Positions 53,181 through 61,039 of a stretch of 64,000 bases of DNA are shown piece by piece (within the stretch, counting starts at the first letter, position 1; each line of letters starts with the position of its first letter). This stretch comes from Chitinophagales bacterium (GTDB lineage: Bacteria > Bacteroidota > Bacteroidia > Chitinophagales > S012-47), in assembly GCA_015487695.1 (NCBI GenBank), contig WFPF01000021.1:1-64000 (forward strand). Direction: 5' to 3'. Under the pieces are notes generated by a model. It was not told the DNA's origin. It saw only the letters and a list, made by a program, of their open reading frames with translations, and searched no databases. The position numbers and the translations under genes are program-made.

Positions 53181-54503
53181 CTATCTGCAAATTTCCGAAT
53201 CCCGTTTCTTTTTTCTTTGCTGCCTTCCCGGCCTTTTATACACCCTCAGGATAAGACGGTTGGCGTGGTCATAGGTGAAATAACTCCACGCCCAGTTGAT
53301 GAAAACCACGGCTCTGTTTCTAAATCCGATGAGCTGCATGATGTGAATAAACATCCAGATAAACCAGGCAAAGAAGCCCCCGAAAGTGCTATTAAAAATA
53401 TCAGCCACGGCTTTGTTTCTGCCGATCGTGGCCATGGCGCCTTTGTTTACATATTTAAAAGGCCGGGGACTTTTGCCCTGTGCCAGCATATTCAGTGTGC
53501 GGGCCAGGTGAACGCCCTGCTGCATAGCCACCGGAGCGACCATCGGCAGACCGTGAGGGTAGCCCTCATGCACCTGCAGCGCCACATCGCCAATGGCAAA
53601 TATGTTTTCAAATCCCTTAACCCGGTTGTATTCATCCACCTCAATGCGATTGCCACGGGCTATCAGCTCCTGCGGCAGCCCTTTGACAATGGCTCCTTTG
53701 ACACCGGCTGTCCAGATAAAGTTCTCGGTTGCTATTTTGGCTCCGTTGCTGCTGCATGCCAGCTTTCCGTCATAGTCGGTAATCGCTTCTTTGAGTCTGA
53801 TATTTACACCCATTTTCTGAAGGTAACGGGCTGCCTTTTCAGAAGCTTCGCTGCTCATGGTGGCCAATACCCGCTCCGACATTTCGAAGAGGTATATTTC
53901 CATTTCTTTAAAATTCAATTCCGGATAATCTTCGGGCAACACCCACTTCCGCATCTCGGCAATGGCACCGGCCAACTCCACACCTGAAGGTCCGGCCCCA
54001 ACGATCACCACATTCATCAGGGCTTCCTTTTCGCTCTCTCGGGTACAGAGCAGGGCCCTTTCAAAATTTTGCAGAAGCAAGCTGCGAATATCGAGCGATT
54101 CGAGCAGGCTTTTCAGGGTCAGCATCTGGTCTTTTCGCGATTCCAGCCCAAAGAAATTATTGGTGCTTCCGGTGGCTATTACGAGGTAGTCGTACTCCAG
54201 ACTACCGATCGAACTGTAAATTTTGTTTTGTCGATGATCGATACAATCCACTTCCCCCATCCGGAAATAAAAATGAGTTCTGTGCTGAAAGATTTTGCGC
54301 AGCGGGAATGCGATTGAGTCAGGCTCCAGGCCGCCCGTAGCCACCTGGTAGAAGAGCGGTTGAAAGGTGTGGTAATTGTTCTTGTCGAAAAGAACTACCT
54401 GAAAATTCTTACGCAGCAGTGCCCCGGTCAGTTTAATCCCACCAAAGCCACCTCCAATGATTACTACACGTTTTTGTCCGGGTTCGGGTGCGGGTATGGG
54501 CAT
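53181..54503 (-). CDS. ndh: Type II NADH dehydrogenase (NDH-2)
   Basis: A 440-residue flavoprotein that oxidises NADH and reduces quinone without pumping protons. FAD binding: VVIIGGGFGG (11-20 region); NAD binding: VVIVGAGPSGVELAG (about 165-180). The blocks NNYHTFQPLFYQVATGGL and IWTAGVKG are typical. The C-terminal region has hydrophobic and basic helices for membrane attachment. It follows the UbiA prenyltransferase gene by 27 bases, linking it to quinone metabolism. Confidence 0.92.
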   Translation of the reverse strand: MPIPAPEPGQKRVVIIGGGFGGIKLTGALLRKNFQVVLFDKNNYHTFQPLFYQVATGGLEPDSIAFPLRKIFQHRTHFYFRMGEVDCIDHRQNKIYSSIGSLEYDYLVIATGSTNNFFGLESRKDQMLTLKSLLESLDIRSLLLQNFERALLCTRESEKEALMNVVIVGAGPSGVELAGAIAEMRKWVLPEDYPELNFKEMEIYLFEMSERVLATMSSEASEKAARYLQKMGVNIRLKEAITDYDGKLACSSNGAKIATENFIWTAGVKGAIVKGLPQELIARGNRIEVDEYNRVKGFENIFAIGDVALQVHEGYPHGLPMVAPVAMQQGVHLARTLNMLAQGKSPRPFKYVNKGAMATIGRNKAVADIFNSTFGGFFAWFIWMFIHIMQLIGFRNRAVVFINWAWSYFTYDHANRLILRVYKRPGRQQRKKKRDSEICR

Positions 54504-54530
54504 GATGCTGATCCCTTTGTTTTCTCCAAT

Positions 54531-55577
54531 TTAGAAAATTCTCACCGGCACCCCGAACATGATCAGAAACATCTGAATAAGCAAGCCGAGAAGGAAGAGT
54601 CCGCCAAAGGTCCGGTTTTGAAGAAAAGCATAGGATGAAAACCAAAGCGGCCACACATCTTCGGGATAGTCTGCCGGTCGCTCTTTGGGCTTGTCTTTCC
54701 CAAAGAGGGGCAGTATATTTTTGAAGAAACTGGGCAGGGCAAAGAGGGTAATAAGCATCGGCCAGCCAAAGAAGCCTTTGATGACCATGGCTATGACCAG
54801 AATAAATTGCAATGCTATCATTCCAATTACTGCATATCGTGCGGCTTTTTCGCCCAGCAATACCGGCATGGTACGAACCCCTTTCGGCTTGTCCCAGGGA
54901 ATCTTGTCAATGTGTTTTCCGAAAAGAACGGCTGTCGGGCCGAGGGCGTAAGGCAGCGAAGCAATGGCCACATCCCAGCTCCACTGACCCGTGATGGCGA
55001 GATAACCTCCACCGATCATCAGCGGGCCCCATACCAAAATCACCGTAGGCTCTCCGAGTCCGAGCCATTTCAGGGGCCAGTTGTATGCAAAGAGGAGTAC
55101 AAATCCGACAAGGAAAAAGGGCAATACCGAAAGGCCTGCCTGCCAGGTGAGATAGATACCTGCCAGCACCGCCAGGATACCTGTCAGCAAAGCCATTTTT
55201 ACAGATTGCCGCTGCGTAATCAGTCCGTCTTCTACAGGCTGGGTGCCGTAGAGGGTACGAAAGGCATTCCCTTTGTCAACGCCTTTGCGATGATCGCTCA
55301 GGTCGTTTAATATATTGTTGGTAGCGTGGGCCATGGCCAGGCCAAAACAAAGAATGAGAAAACGGGGCCAGTCGAACATGCCGTCAAAGGCAGCAAATAT
55401 CCCGGCAATTATGGCAGAAAAAAGAGTCATCAAAATAACGGCCGCACGGGTAGATATCAGCCAGCGCGAAAAACTGTCGAGTGCGTCCCATTCGCTTTTT
55501 GATTTGACCCGGGGTATCCCTATCATGGCCTGTTTCCACATTTCCCAATTTGGATGCAATAAGTTGTACTTTTTCAT
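54531..55577 (-). CDS. UbiA-family prenyltransferase
   Basis: A 348-residue integral membrane prenyltransferase with about nine hydrophobic segments. The first Asp-rich motif is NDLSDHRKGVD and the second is DKIPWDKPKG, both positioned as in MenA/UbiA enzymes. It may attach the side chain in menaquinone synthesis, but the length is above the usual 290-310 residues because of an N-terminal extension (about 30 residues) and a C-terminal addition (DVWPLWFSSYAFLQNRTFGG). The start is the ATG at 55577; an ATG at 55658 would add 27 charged residues and is not supported by the promoter-like TAAATTCG at 55599-55606. Confidence 0.85.
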   Translation of the reverse strand: MKKYNLLHPNWEMWKQAMIGIPRVKSKSEWDALDSFSRWLISTRAAVILMTLFSAIIAGIFAAFDGMFDWPRFLILCFGLAMAHATNNILNDLSDHRKGVDKGNAFRTLYGTQPVEDGLITQRQSVKMALLTGILAVLAGIYLTWQAGLSVLPFFLVGFVLLFAYNWPLKWLGLGEPTVILVWGPLMIGGGYLAITGQWSWDVAIASLPYALGPTAVLFGKHIDKIPWDKPKGVRTMPVLLGEKAARYAVIGMIALQFILVIAMVIKGFFGWPMLITLFALPSFFKNILPLFGKDKPKERPADYPEDVWPLWFSSYAFLQNRTFGGLFLLGLLIQMFLIMFGVPVRIF

Positions 55578-55689
55578 ATCCTGATTTCTTTTCTCCTGCG
55601 AATTTACTTCTATTATTTCAATGCCTGTCATCACCTCCTGAGATTTTAACCCTGTCACTTTCCTCTATGCAATTCATGCCTTTCTGCCT

Positions 55690-55697
55690 TATCTTTG
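55690..55697 (+). promoter_or_regulatory. -7 promoter element for the TPP riboswitch transcript
   Basis: TATCTTTG matches TAnnTTTG and lies 33 bases before the riboswitch, giving a start point around 55704 and a leader that contains the whole aptamer. Confidence 0.5.
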
Positions 55698-55730
55698 TGT
55701 TGAAATTTGTTCTTTCAATTTTTGCCCAAA

Positions 55731-55812
55731 CACACCGGGGTGTCTGCCAATGGCAGGCTGAGATGATACCCGTAGAACCTGATGCAGTTCATACTGCCGT
55801 AGGAAAGTGTGA
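55731..55812 (+). promoter_or_regulatory. TPP riboswitch (THI element)
   Basis: The sequence contains the conserved aptamer segments in order: CCGGGGTGTCT, GGCTGAGATGATACCCG, GAACCTGATGCAG and ACTGCCGTAGGAAAG, closed by ACAC/GTGT pairing (55732-55735 with 55807-55810). It binds thiamine diphosphate and precedes the TonB receptor gene by 72 bases. No clear terminator follows, so control may be at translation initiation. Confidence 0.96.
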
Positions 55813-55884
55813 CCCACACCCTTCTGCGCTTTATTCTCTCTCCGGAGTGTTTGCGGATTTCGATCATCTGTAAAAACCGGAATT

Positions 55885-58188
55885 ATGAAAAAGGCGCTTT
55901 TTCTATTTGTTCTTATTTTATCCGCATGGATACCTCTTTCGGCTCAGTCGCTGAGCGGTTATGTGTACAGCCGAAGCGAAAACACTCCGCTGCCCGGAGC
56001 AGAGGTGCTTGTGAAAGAAACGAACACGGGAAGTACTTGCGACCCGAAGGGCTATTTTGATATAAAACTGAAGCCCGGAGAATATACTTTGCGTGTGAGC
56101 TACACGGGCTACCGGACATCGCTGCGAAAGATTCGCCTGAAGGCCGGAGAGCATTTGTCGCTTCGTTTTTACCTTGATGCTGAATCGCAGCTTCTGGAGT
56201 CGGTGACTGTTGAGGCTGTGAGGGCGGCAGAAGACGCTCCGATTGCACAGCGCACCCTCGGCAAAAAAGAAATTGAAAAAATATTCAGGGGCGAGGATGC
56301 ACAATTTTTACTGCAGGAACTGAGTCCTTCAATTACGTCACATTCCGAGGCCGGCACGGCTTTCTCAAATTACGGAGCTATGCGGCTGAGGGGCATTGAC
56401 CAGACCCGTATCAATATCACCCTCAACGGAGCTCCGCTTAACGACATGCTCGATCAGGGCGTGTTTTTCTCCAATTTCACCGACTTTGCCAACAGCATAC
56501 AGTCGGTTCAAATCCAGCGGGGAGTAGGATTCAGTTCGAACGGAACGGCCTCCTATGCCGGTTCTGTCAATTTCGAATCCGAAAACATTTTTACAGACAG
56601 AGCCCGTGCAGAGGTGCAAGTCAATGCAGCTTCTTTTGGCACCATGCGCGGAAGTGCCGAGATTTTCAGTGGCCCACTGAATGAAAAGTTTGCTTTTTAC
56701 GGACGGATGAGCAGTTTCCAGACGGAAGGCTATCGCTACCACAGCGGCAGCGAGTCATGGTCCATGTTTTTCAGTGCCGGATACCGGGGAGAAAAAGACT
56801 TGTTGAAAATAACCGCCTTCAATGGCCGCAGCCGCAATGAACTGGCCTACTTCCCGGTCCCGCTTCCACTGATTCAGAATGACCCGCGCAGCAATATCAA
56901 CTTTGAACAGGATCGCGATCAATTCGGACAGAATTTCCTTCAAATCCAGTACAGCCGCTCGGTATCGAGCAGCACAAGCTATCACGGCTCCCTTTATTAC
57001 GGTGGAGCGGGCGGTGATTTCCCTTTCGGATATGGCGACAGCCTGGGAAATTTTGCCGGTCAGATTAATTACCCGCTTCAAAACAGACATTACGGGTTTT
57101 TCGGCACCCTCCACCATGAGAAAGAAAAAATCCAAATAAAAAGTGGAGTGCATGCTTATCTTTTTAAGCGCAAAAACTGGGAAACGCTTCTGCCCGACAA
57201 TGTGAATACGATTTATAATGACCGTTCGCAGAAGAGCGAGATAAGTGCTTTTGTCAATGCCCGCTATATCTTGAGCAAACGTTTTTCGCTTTTTGGCGAT
57301 GTACAGCTGCGAGAAAGCACAATGAAGTTTGAAGCAGACCCGCGCATCCTCCCGGCCACCGTTAACATTCCGCCTTATCAATATTTCTTTATCAACCCGA
57401 AAGCGGGGATGAACTATAAATTTGGTAAAAACACCCTTGCCTATTTCTCTTTCGGAAGAACAGGAAGGGAGCCCACTAAATTTGACATTTTCGGTGGTAG
57501 CACGCGGCTTGACAGCAGCAACCTGGCTGCCGTACAAAAGCAGAATTTGATTCTGCCCGAATATGTAAACGACTTCGAAGCAGGATTCCGCTACCGCAGA
57601 GAAAGGCTGAAGTTGAATGTCAATTTCTTCTGGATGGACTTTCGCAATAAAATTGAGCCCATTGGCGAACGCCTGATCTGGGTTCAGCTCCGAAAGAATG
57701 TGCCCCGCAGTTATCGCAGGGGGATTGAGGCAGAAGGAAGCTGGAAGAGCCCGGGCGGATTTTATAGCGATGGATTCATTTCCCTGATGGATGCCCGCAT
57801 TAAAGCATATGATCCGGACAATGACGACCTCGACCTGGTCTATCACAATGTAAGGCCTGCACTTACTCCGCCCCTGCTCTTGCAATTGCGGGCAGGAAGA
57901 AAATTCCTTCGTCAATTTGATTTCTCCCTGGCCGGCCGTTACACAGCCGCAATGTATATCGAACCGACAAACCGGGCAGATTGGACCGTCCCGGCTTCAT
58001 TCGTTTTGAATGCCCGGCTGCTTTACAGTCCTTCCGAAAGGGTCGAGGTCAGCATACAGGCACGCAACCTGTTAAATGCGCTATACTACAATTACGGTGA
58101 GATTGCCTATTACGAAGGGAATATGCTACCGGCATATTTTGTAGAAGCTCCGAGAAATTTCAATATTTTGCTTCGTTTCGCTTTTTAA
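55885..58188 (+). CDS. TonB-dependent receptor, probable thiamine transporter
   Basis: A 767-residue outer membrane receptor with a signal peptide (about 1-21), a carboxypeptidase-like regulatory domain (about 22-100, beginning GYVYSRSENTPLPGAEVLV), a plug (about 115-220, with AMRLRGIDQTRINITLNGAPLND) and a 22-strand barrel ending ILLRFAF. A TPP riboswitch lies in its leader, so it should be repressed when thiamine diphosphate is plentiful and import thiamine or a precursor. It matches the riboswitch-controlled receptors (OMthi/Omr1) described for Bacteroidota. Its end overlaps the convergent gene by 4 bases. Confidence 0.94.
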   Translation: MKKALFLFVLILSAWIPLSAQSLSGYVYSRSENTPLPGAEVLVKETNTGSTCDPKGYFDIKLKPGEYTLRVSYTGYRTSLRKIRLKAGEHLSLRFYLDAESQLLESVTVEAVRAAEDAPIAQRTLGKKEIEKIFRGEDAQFLLQELSPSITSHSEAGTAFSNYGAMRLRGIDQTRINITLNGAPLNDMLDQGVFFSNFTDFANSIQSVQIQRGVGFSSNGTASYAGSVNFESENIFTDRARAEVQVNAASFGTMRGSAEIFSGPLNEKFAFYGRMSSFQTEGYRYHSGSESWSMFFSAGYRGEKDLLKITAFNGRSRNELAYFPVPLPLIQNDPRSNINFEQDRDQFGQNFLQIQYSRSVSSSTSYHGSLYYGGAGGDFPFGYGDSLGNFAGQINYPLQNRHYGFFGTLHHEKEKIQIKSGVHAYLFKRKNWETLLPDNVNTIYNDRSQKSEISAFVNARYILSKRFSLFGDVQLRESTMKFEADPRILPATVNIPPYQYFFINPKAGMNYKFGKNTLAYFSFGRTGREPTKFDIFGGSTRLDSSNLAAVQKQNLILPEYVNDFEAGFRYRRERLKLNVNFFWMDFRNKIEPIGERLIWVQLRKNVPRSYRRGIEAEGSWKSPGGFYSDGFISLMDARIKAYDPDNDDLDLVYHNVRPALTPPLLLQLRAGRKFLRQFDFSLAGRYTAAMYIEPTNRADWTVPASFVLNARLLYSPSERVEVSIQARNLLNALYYNYGEIAYYEGNMLPAYFVEAPRNFNILLRFAF

Positions 58189-60134
58189 TAAGCGCTCAGG
58201 AATATTTTGGCGTATTCGCGGCTGCCGTTGGCATGCTGAAGTACAAGCAGATACAATGCCGGCCCGGGCAGGTAACCCATATTGAGGCGGATGGTATTGC
58301 TTCCTTTGATCACATCTTCGCAATGACGCGAGAGAATCCAGCGGCCACTGTCATCGTAGAGGCTGATATCCACCGCTTCGCCCTGCATACCGGAGAAGCG
58401 AAGCGACACCTGGTCGCGAACCGGGACCGGAAACACGAAAAGACCGCTACCGGTCTTGTCTTCCAAACGTACACTTTCAATAGATGACCGGTCTATAATC
58501 CGGCCGTCCGAAAGCTCCAAGATTCGGTAGTACAACTCTTTCTCCGACTCCGGATACTGGCGGTCATAAAACTCCAAAAAGCCTTTCTTTGCGATTTCGC
58601 CACCCACGGTGTCAATGTTTTCAAACGCTTTAAAGTATCCCGCTTTTCGCTGGATGACATATTCGTATGCAGGATTCGGATCGGTCACACTCCATTTGAG
58701 ATAAATCCCTTTGTTTTCCGTGTATTTCACGATGAATTCCTTGATGGGAAGCAACGCTACCGGATCGCGATAGAAGCTTGAAATAGTTTGAAAATTGGTG
58801 GCATTGCAGTTATCCGATACCAGCACGGTCAAAACAATTACAGTGGAATCGGCCAGGCCTGAGTCTGGTGTGAATACCACGATGCTGTCGTAGGGGTTGG
58901 AAAATGTGCCGGGTACATTGGCCGACCAGGAAAAAGTAACATTTCCCTGTGAAGAGGCGACCGAAACACCAAAAGTATCGCCCGACATGGTAATGATGGG
59001 AGAAGAATTGATAACGGACACTTCGAGGGATTTTTCGTGCCCTGTGAGAAGAAGGAAATTGAAAAAGGCACGTTGAGCGGCAATCTGATCGCTGAGCGGA
59101 CCTTTGGTATTGTCATGCCCGGCCTGATACATGACCCTTCCATAGCTTGTATCGTCAAATGCGTAGCCGTAAATCATACGCACGCCCTGTTGTGATCCGG
59201 TATCATCGCTGGTCACCATCAGTTTTTTCGCTCCGCTGTTCCAGCCTCCCGTGCTGAGTGGCTTGTACCATTGTTCCGATCCGTTGTTCATGGCTCCGTC
59301 AGCCGTGCCCAGAAACTGCATGACCGGGTCGTCTCCGATTCCGGGTGCAAACCCTAGCGGGGTGCTTGGATTCTTGTTGTGCGATTCGCTAACCCATCCA
59401 CATTTTGAGGTTTTATAGCATTGCAAACCATCCTGTGAAAGATAATTGTATTGCTGAGGAGGTGTCGATGTATCCTTTATCGACTCAAGCACAGACACGG
59501 CATGGCATGAAGCCCAGAGATAGCCTCCTCCAATGATAAAATCATACAATTCTTTATGAGTAGACCAGGTAGGATCTGCATGGGGCATGACATATACCCC
59601 GTCACAGGGTGTGAGATCCTTGGGCAAACCCATGCGGTAGGAGCTGGAGGGAATGCCGGCATTGGTATAAAACGGCACCACTTTCGACCCGTTGTCCAGG
59701 TCCAAAACCGTGGTGGGAAAAGAGGTAATCGTGAAATAAACAGGAAGAGAAATGGCTGAAACGGTCGTATCAATAAGTACACCCATGGTGTTCTGCCAGT
59801 AATTTACCACAGAGTCCACCTCGGGCGTGATGAACGTTTCGGGAATAATAAACGGGCCTGCCCGGTAATCCCGTCCATTGTGGGTAAAATCCACGCTGTC
59901 TTTTTCTTTGCCCGGTTTGATAATCCATTTGACCGATACATTGAAATTTTCAACGAGATCGTAAATCAATCCATAAGGTTTCAGGTGGGTGGCAATGCTC
60001 GGGTTGGGATCTCCCATATCGATGATGTAGCTTCCGCTGGGTATGGTCTCATACTGGCCCTTCGCGGTGATCCCCGAAAAGAGCAAAATCAGAGCCAAAA
60101 AGGCAAGGCGTATGAGGGGCGGCCTGAAAGCCAT
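58185..60134 (-). CDS. T9SS cargo protein of unknown function (type A sorting domain)
   Basis: A 649-residue secreted protein with a signal peptide (about 1-27, ending ITAKGQ), a catalytic-looking domain (about 28-380), a PKD-like/fibronectin-like middle and a C-terminal T9SS type A domain (VFPVPVRDQVSLRFSG, DDSGRWILS, YLLVLQHANG). The N-terminal domain contains DGVYVMPHADPTW and GGGYLWASCHAVSVLE, which resembles the nucleophile elbow of class I glutamine amidotransferases, with Cys in a GYLWASCHA context. ATG at 60134 is preferred to TTG at 60149. A family like this recurs in Bacteroidota, to my recollection, but its activity is unknown. Confidence 0.8.
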   Translation of the reverse strand: MAFRPPLIRLAFLALILLFSGITAKGQYETIPSGSYIIDMGDPNPSIATHLKPYGLIYDLVENFNVSVKWIIKPGKEKDSVDFTHNGRDYRAGPFIIPETFITPEVDSVVNYWQNTMGVLIDTTVSAISLPVYFTITSFPTTVLDLDNGSKVVPFYTNAGIPSSSYRMGLPKDLTPCDGVYVMPHADPTWSTHKELYDFIIGGGYLWASCHAVSVLESIKDTSTPPQQYNYLSQDGLQCYKTSKCGWVSESHNKNPSTPLGFAPGIGDDPVMQFLGTADGAMNNGSEQWYKPLSTGGWNSGAKKLMVTSDDTGSQQGVRMIYGYAFDDTSYGRVMYQAGHDNTKGPLSDQIAAQRAFFNFLLLTGHEKSLEVSVINSSPIITMSGDTFGVSVASSQGNVTFSWSANVPGTFSNPYDSIVVFTPDSGLADSTVIVLTVLVSDNCNATNFQTISSFYRDPVALLPIKEFIVKYTENKGIYLKWSVTDPNPAYEYVIQRKAGYFKAFENIDTVGGEIAKKGFLEFYDRQYPESEKELYYRILELSDGRIIDRSSIESVRLEDKTGSGLFVFPVPVRDQVSLRFSGMQGEAVDISLYDDSGRWILSRHCEDVIKGSNTIRLNMGYLPGPALYLLVLQHANGSREYAKIFLSAY

Positions 60135-60360
60135 GAAGAAGTTTTTCAAGCTTTATTTACGCCTTCGCCAACAGATGGTTTCGTATTTTAATATTTATAA
60201 TTTGTCAGTAATGGTAAGGGTTACAGCATTTTTTTTCATTAAAAAAACATGGGAAAACTCTATAGCCGTGTATTCTCAACACACACAGCCGATTTTCAAC
60301 CATTTAAAAGGGGTTGATTTGATGCCTTTTCTAAGAGAAAAAAGTTGAAAAAAAATCATA

Positions 60361-60398
60361 AGAAAGCCCCGGACAATAAAAAATTGCCGGGGCTTTCT
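60361..60398 (-). terminator. Intrinsic terminator after the DUF3347 gene
   Basis: A 12-bp perfect stem AGAAAGCCCCGG (60361-60372) / CCGGGGCTTTCT (60387-60398), extended by an inner CAAT/ATTG, with a run of T on the minus strand 6 bases beyond. It ends the metal-efflux transcript 18 bases after the DUF3347 stop codon at 60416. Confidence 0.75.
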
Positions 60399-60415
60399 TC
60401 CAAATGATACTGTTT

Positions 60416-61003
60416 CTACTTCTCAGCAATCACCTCTTTCACGCTTCCGCAATGAAGCATTTTGTCACCGAAATATGGATTGAATATTTCCTCATTTTCA
60501 CTCAGCCAGTAAGCACCTTCATGGTCCATGGCCATGGGGCAATACTGTTTGTAAAGCGTCATACCCATATCGTGATTTCTGGCAAGATTCGCGACCGGGT
60601 CGGAAAGGCCGGCAAAAAGACTTCGTTGCGCGGCTATGTCTCCGCTGTTTGCTATTTTTTCGATGCGTGACCGAAAATCTGCAAATGCTTCTCCACCTTC
60701 AATGCCTTTTGTTTCTTCCAGCATTTCTTTTGCGGCTGCCGATGCGGCTGTCGCATCTGTTCCTACCAGTGCTTTCTTGATCTTCAAATAGGCATTCACT
60801 ATTGTTTTTGCCTCATCATCACTGACATTCATGCTGCTTTCTTCGTGCTGCTCTCCGGCACTGTGCATATGCGCATCTTCTCCCTCTGTTGCATGAGTTT
60901 CCTGAGTTTCACCTGATTCATTGGCACTGCACGAGGATGCGATGAACGTAAAGCTGAACATGGCCACTGCGACCACCATTAAATTCCAATTAAACTTTCT
61001 CAT
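60416..61003 (-). CDS. DUF3347 lipoprotein, predicted metal-binding
   Basis: A 195-residue lipoprotein (lipobox ending ASSC, Cys25) with a His/Glu/Met-rich linker (HATEGEDAHMHSAGEQHEE, about 36-54) and a DUF3347 domain. Conserved landmarks are CPMAMDHEGAYW, NPYFGDKMLHCG, which recur almost unchanged at the C-terminus of the adaptor encoded next door (CPMANQDQGAYW, NPYFGKMMLNCG). The Cys, Met and His residues suggest copper or silver binding in the periplasm. It is the last gene of the metal-efflux operon, 36 bases after the adaptor gene. Confidence 0.88.
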   Translation of the reverse strand: MRKFNWNLMVVAVAMFSFTFIASSCSANESGETQETHATEGEDAHMHSAGEQHEESSMNVSDDEAKTIVNAYLKIKKALVGTDATAASAAAKEMLEETKGIEGGEAFADFRSRIEKIANSGDIAAQRSLFAGLSDPVANLARNHDMGMTLYKQYCPMAMDHEGAYWLSENEEIFNPYFGDKMLHCGSVKEVIAEK

Positions 61004-61039
61004 TTTTTAAAACTTTTAAATGATTACAAAATATAAAAT

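Noticed and set aside
56755-57915. 386-codon minus-strand frame within the TonB receptor gene
   Set aside because: The forward frame is a coherent barrel; the reverse frame lacks domains and start signals.
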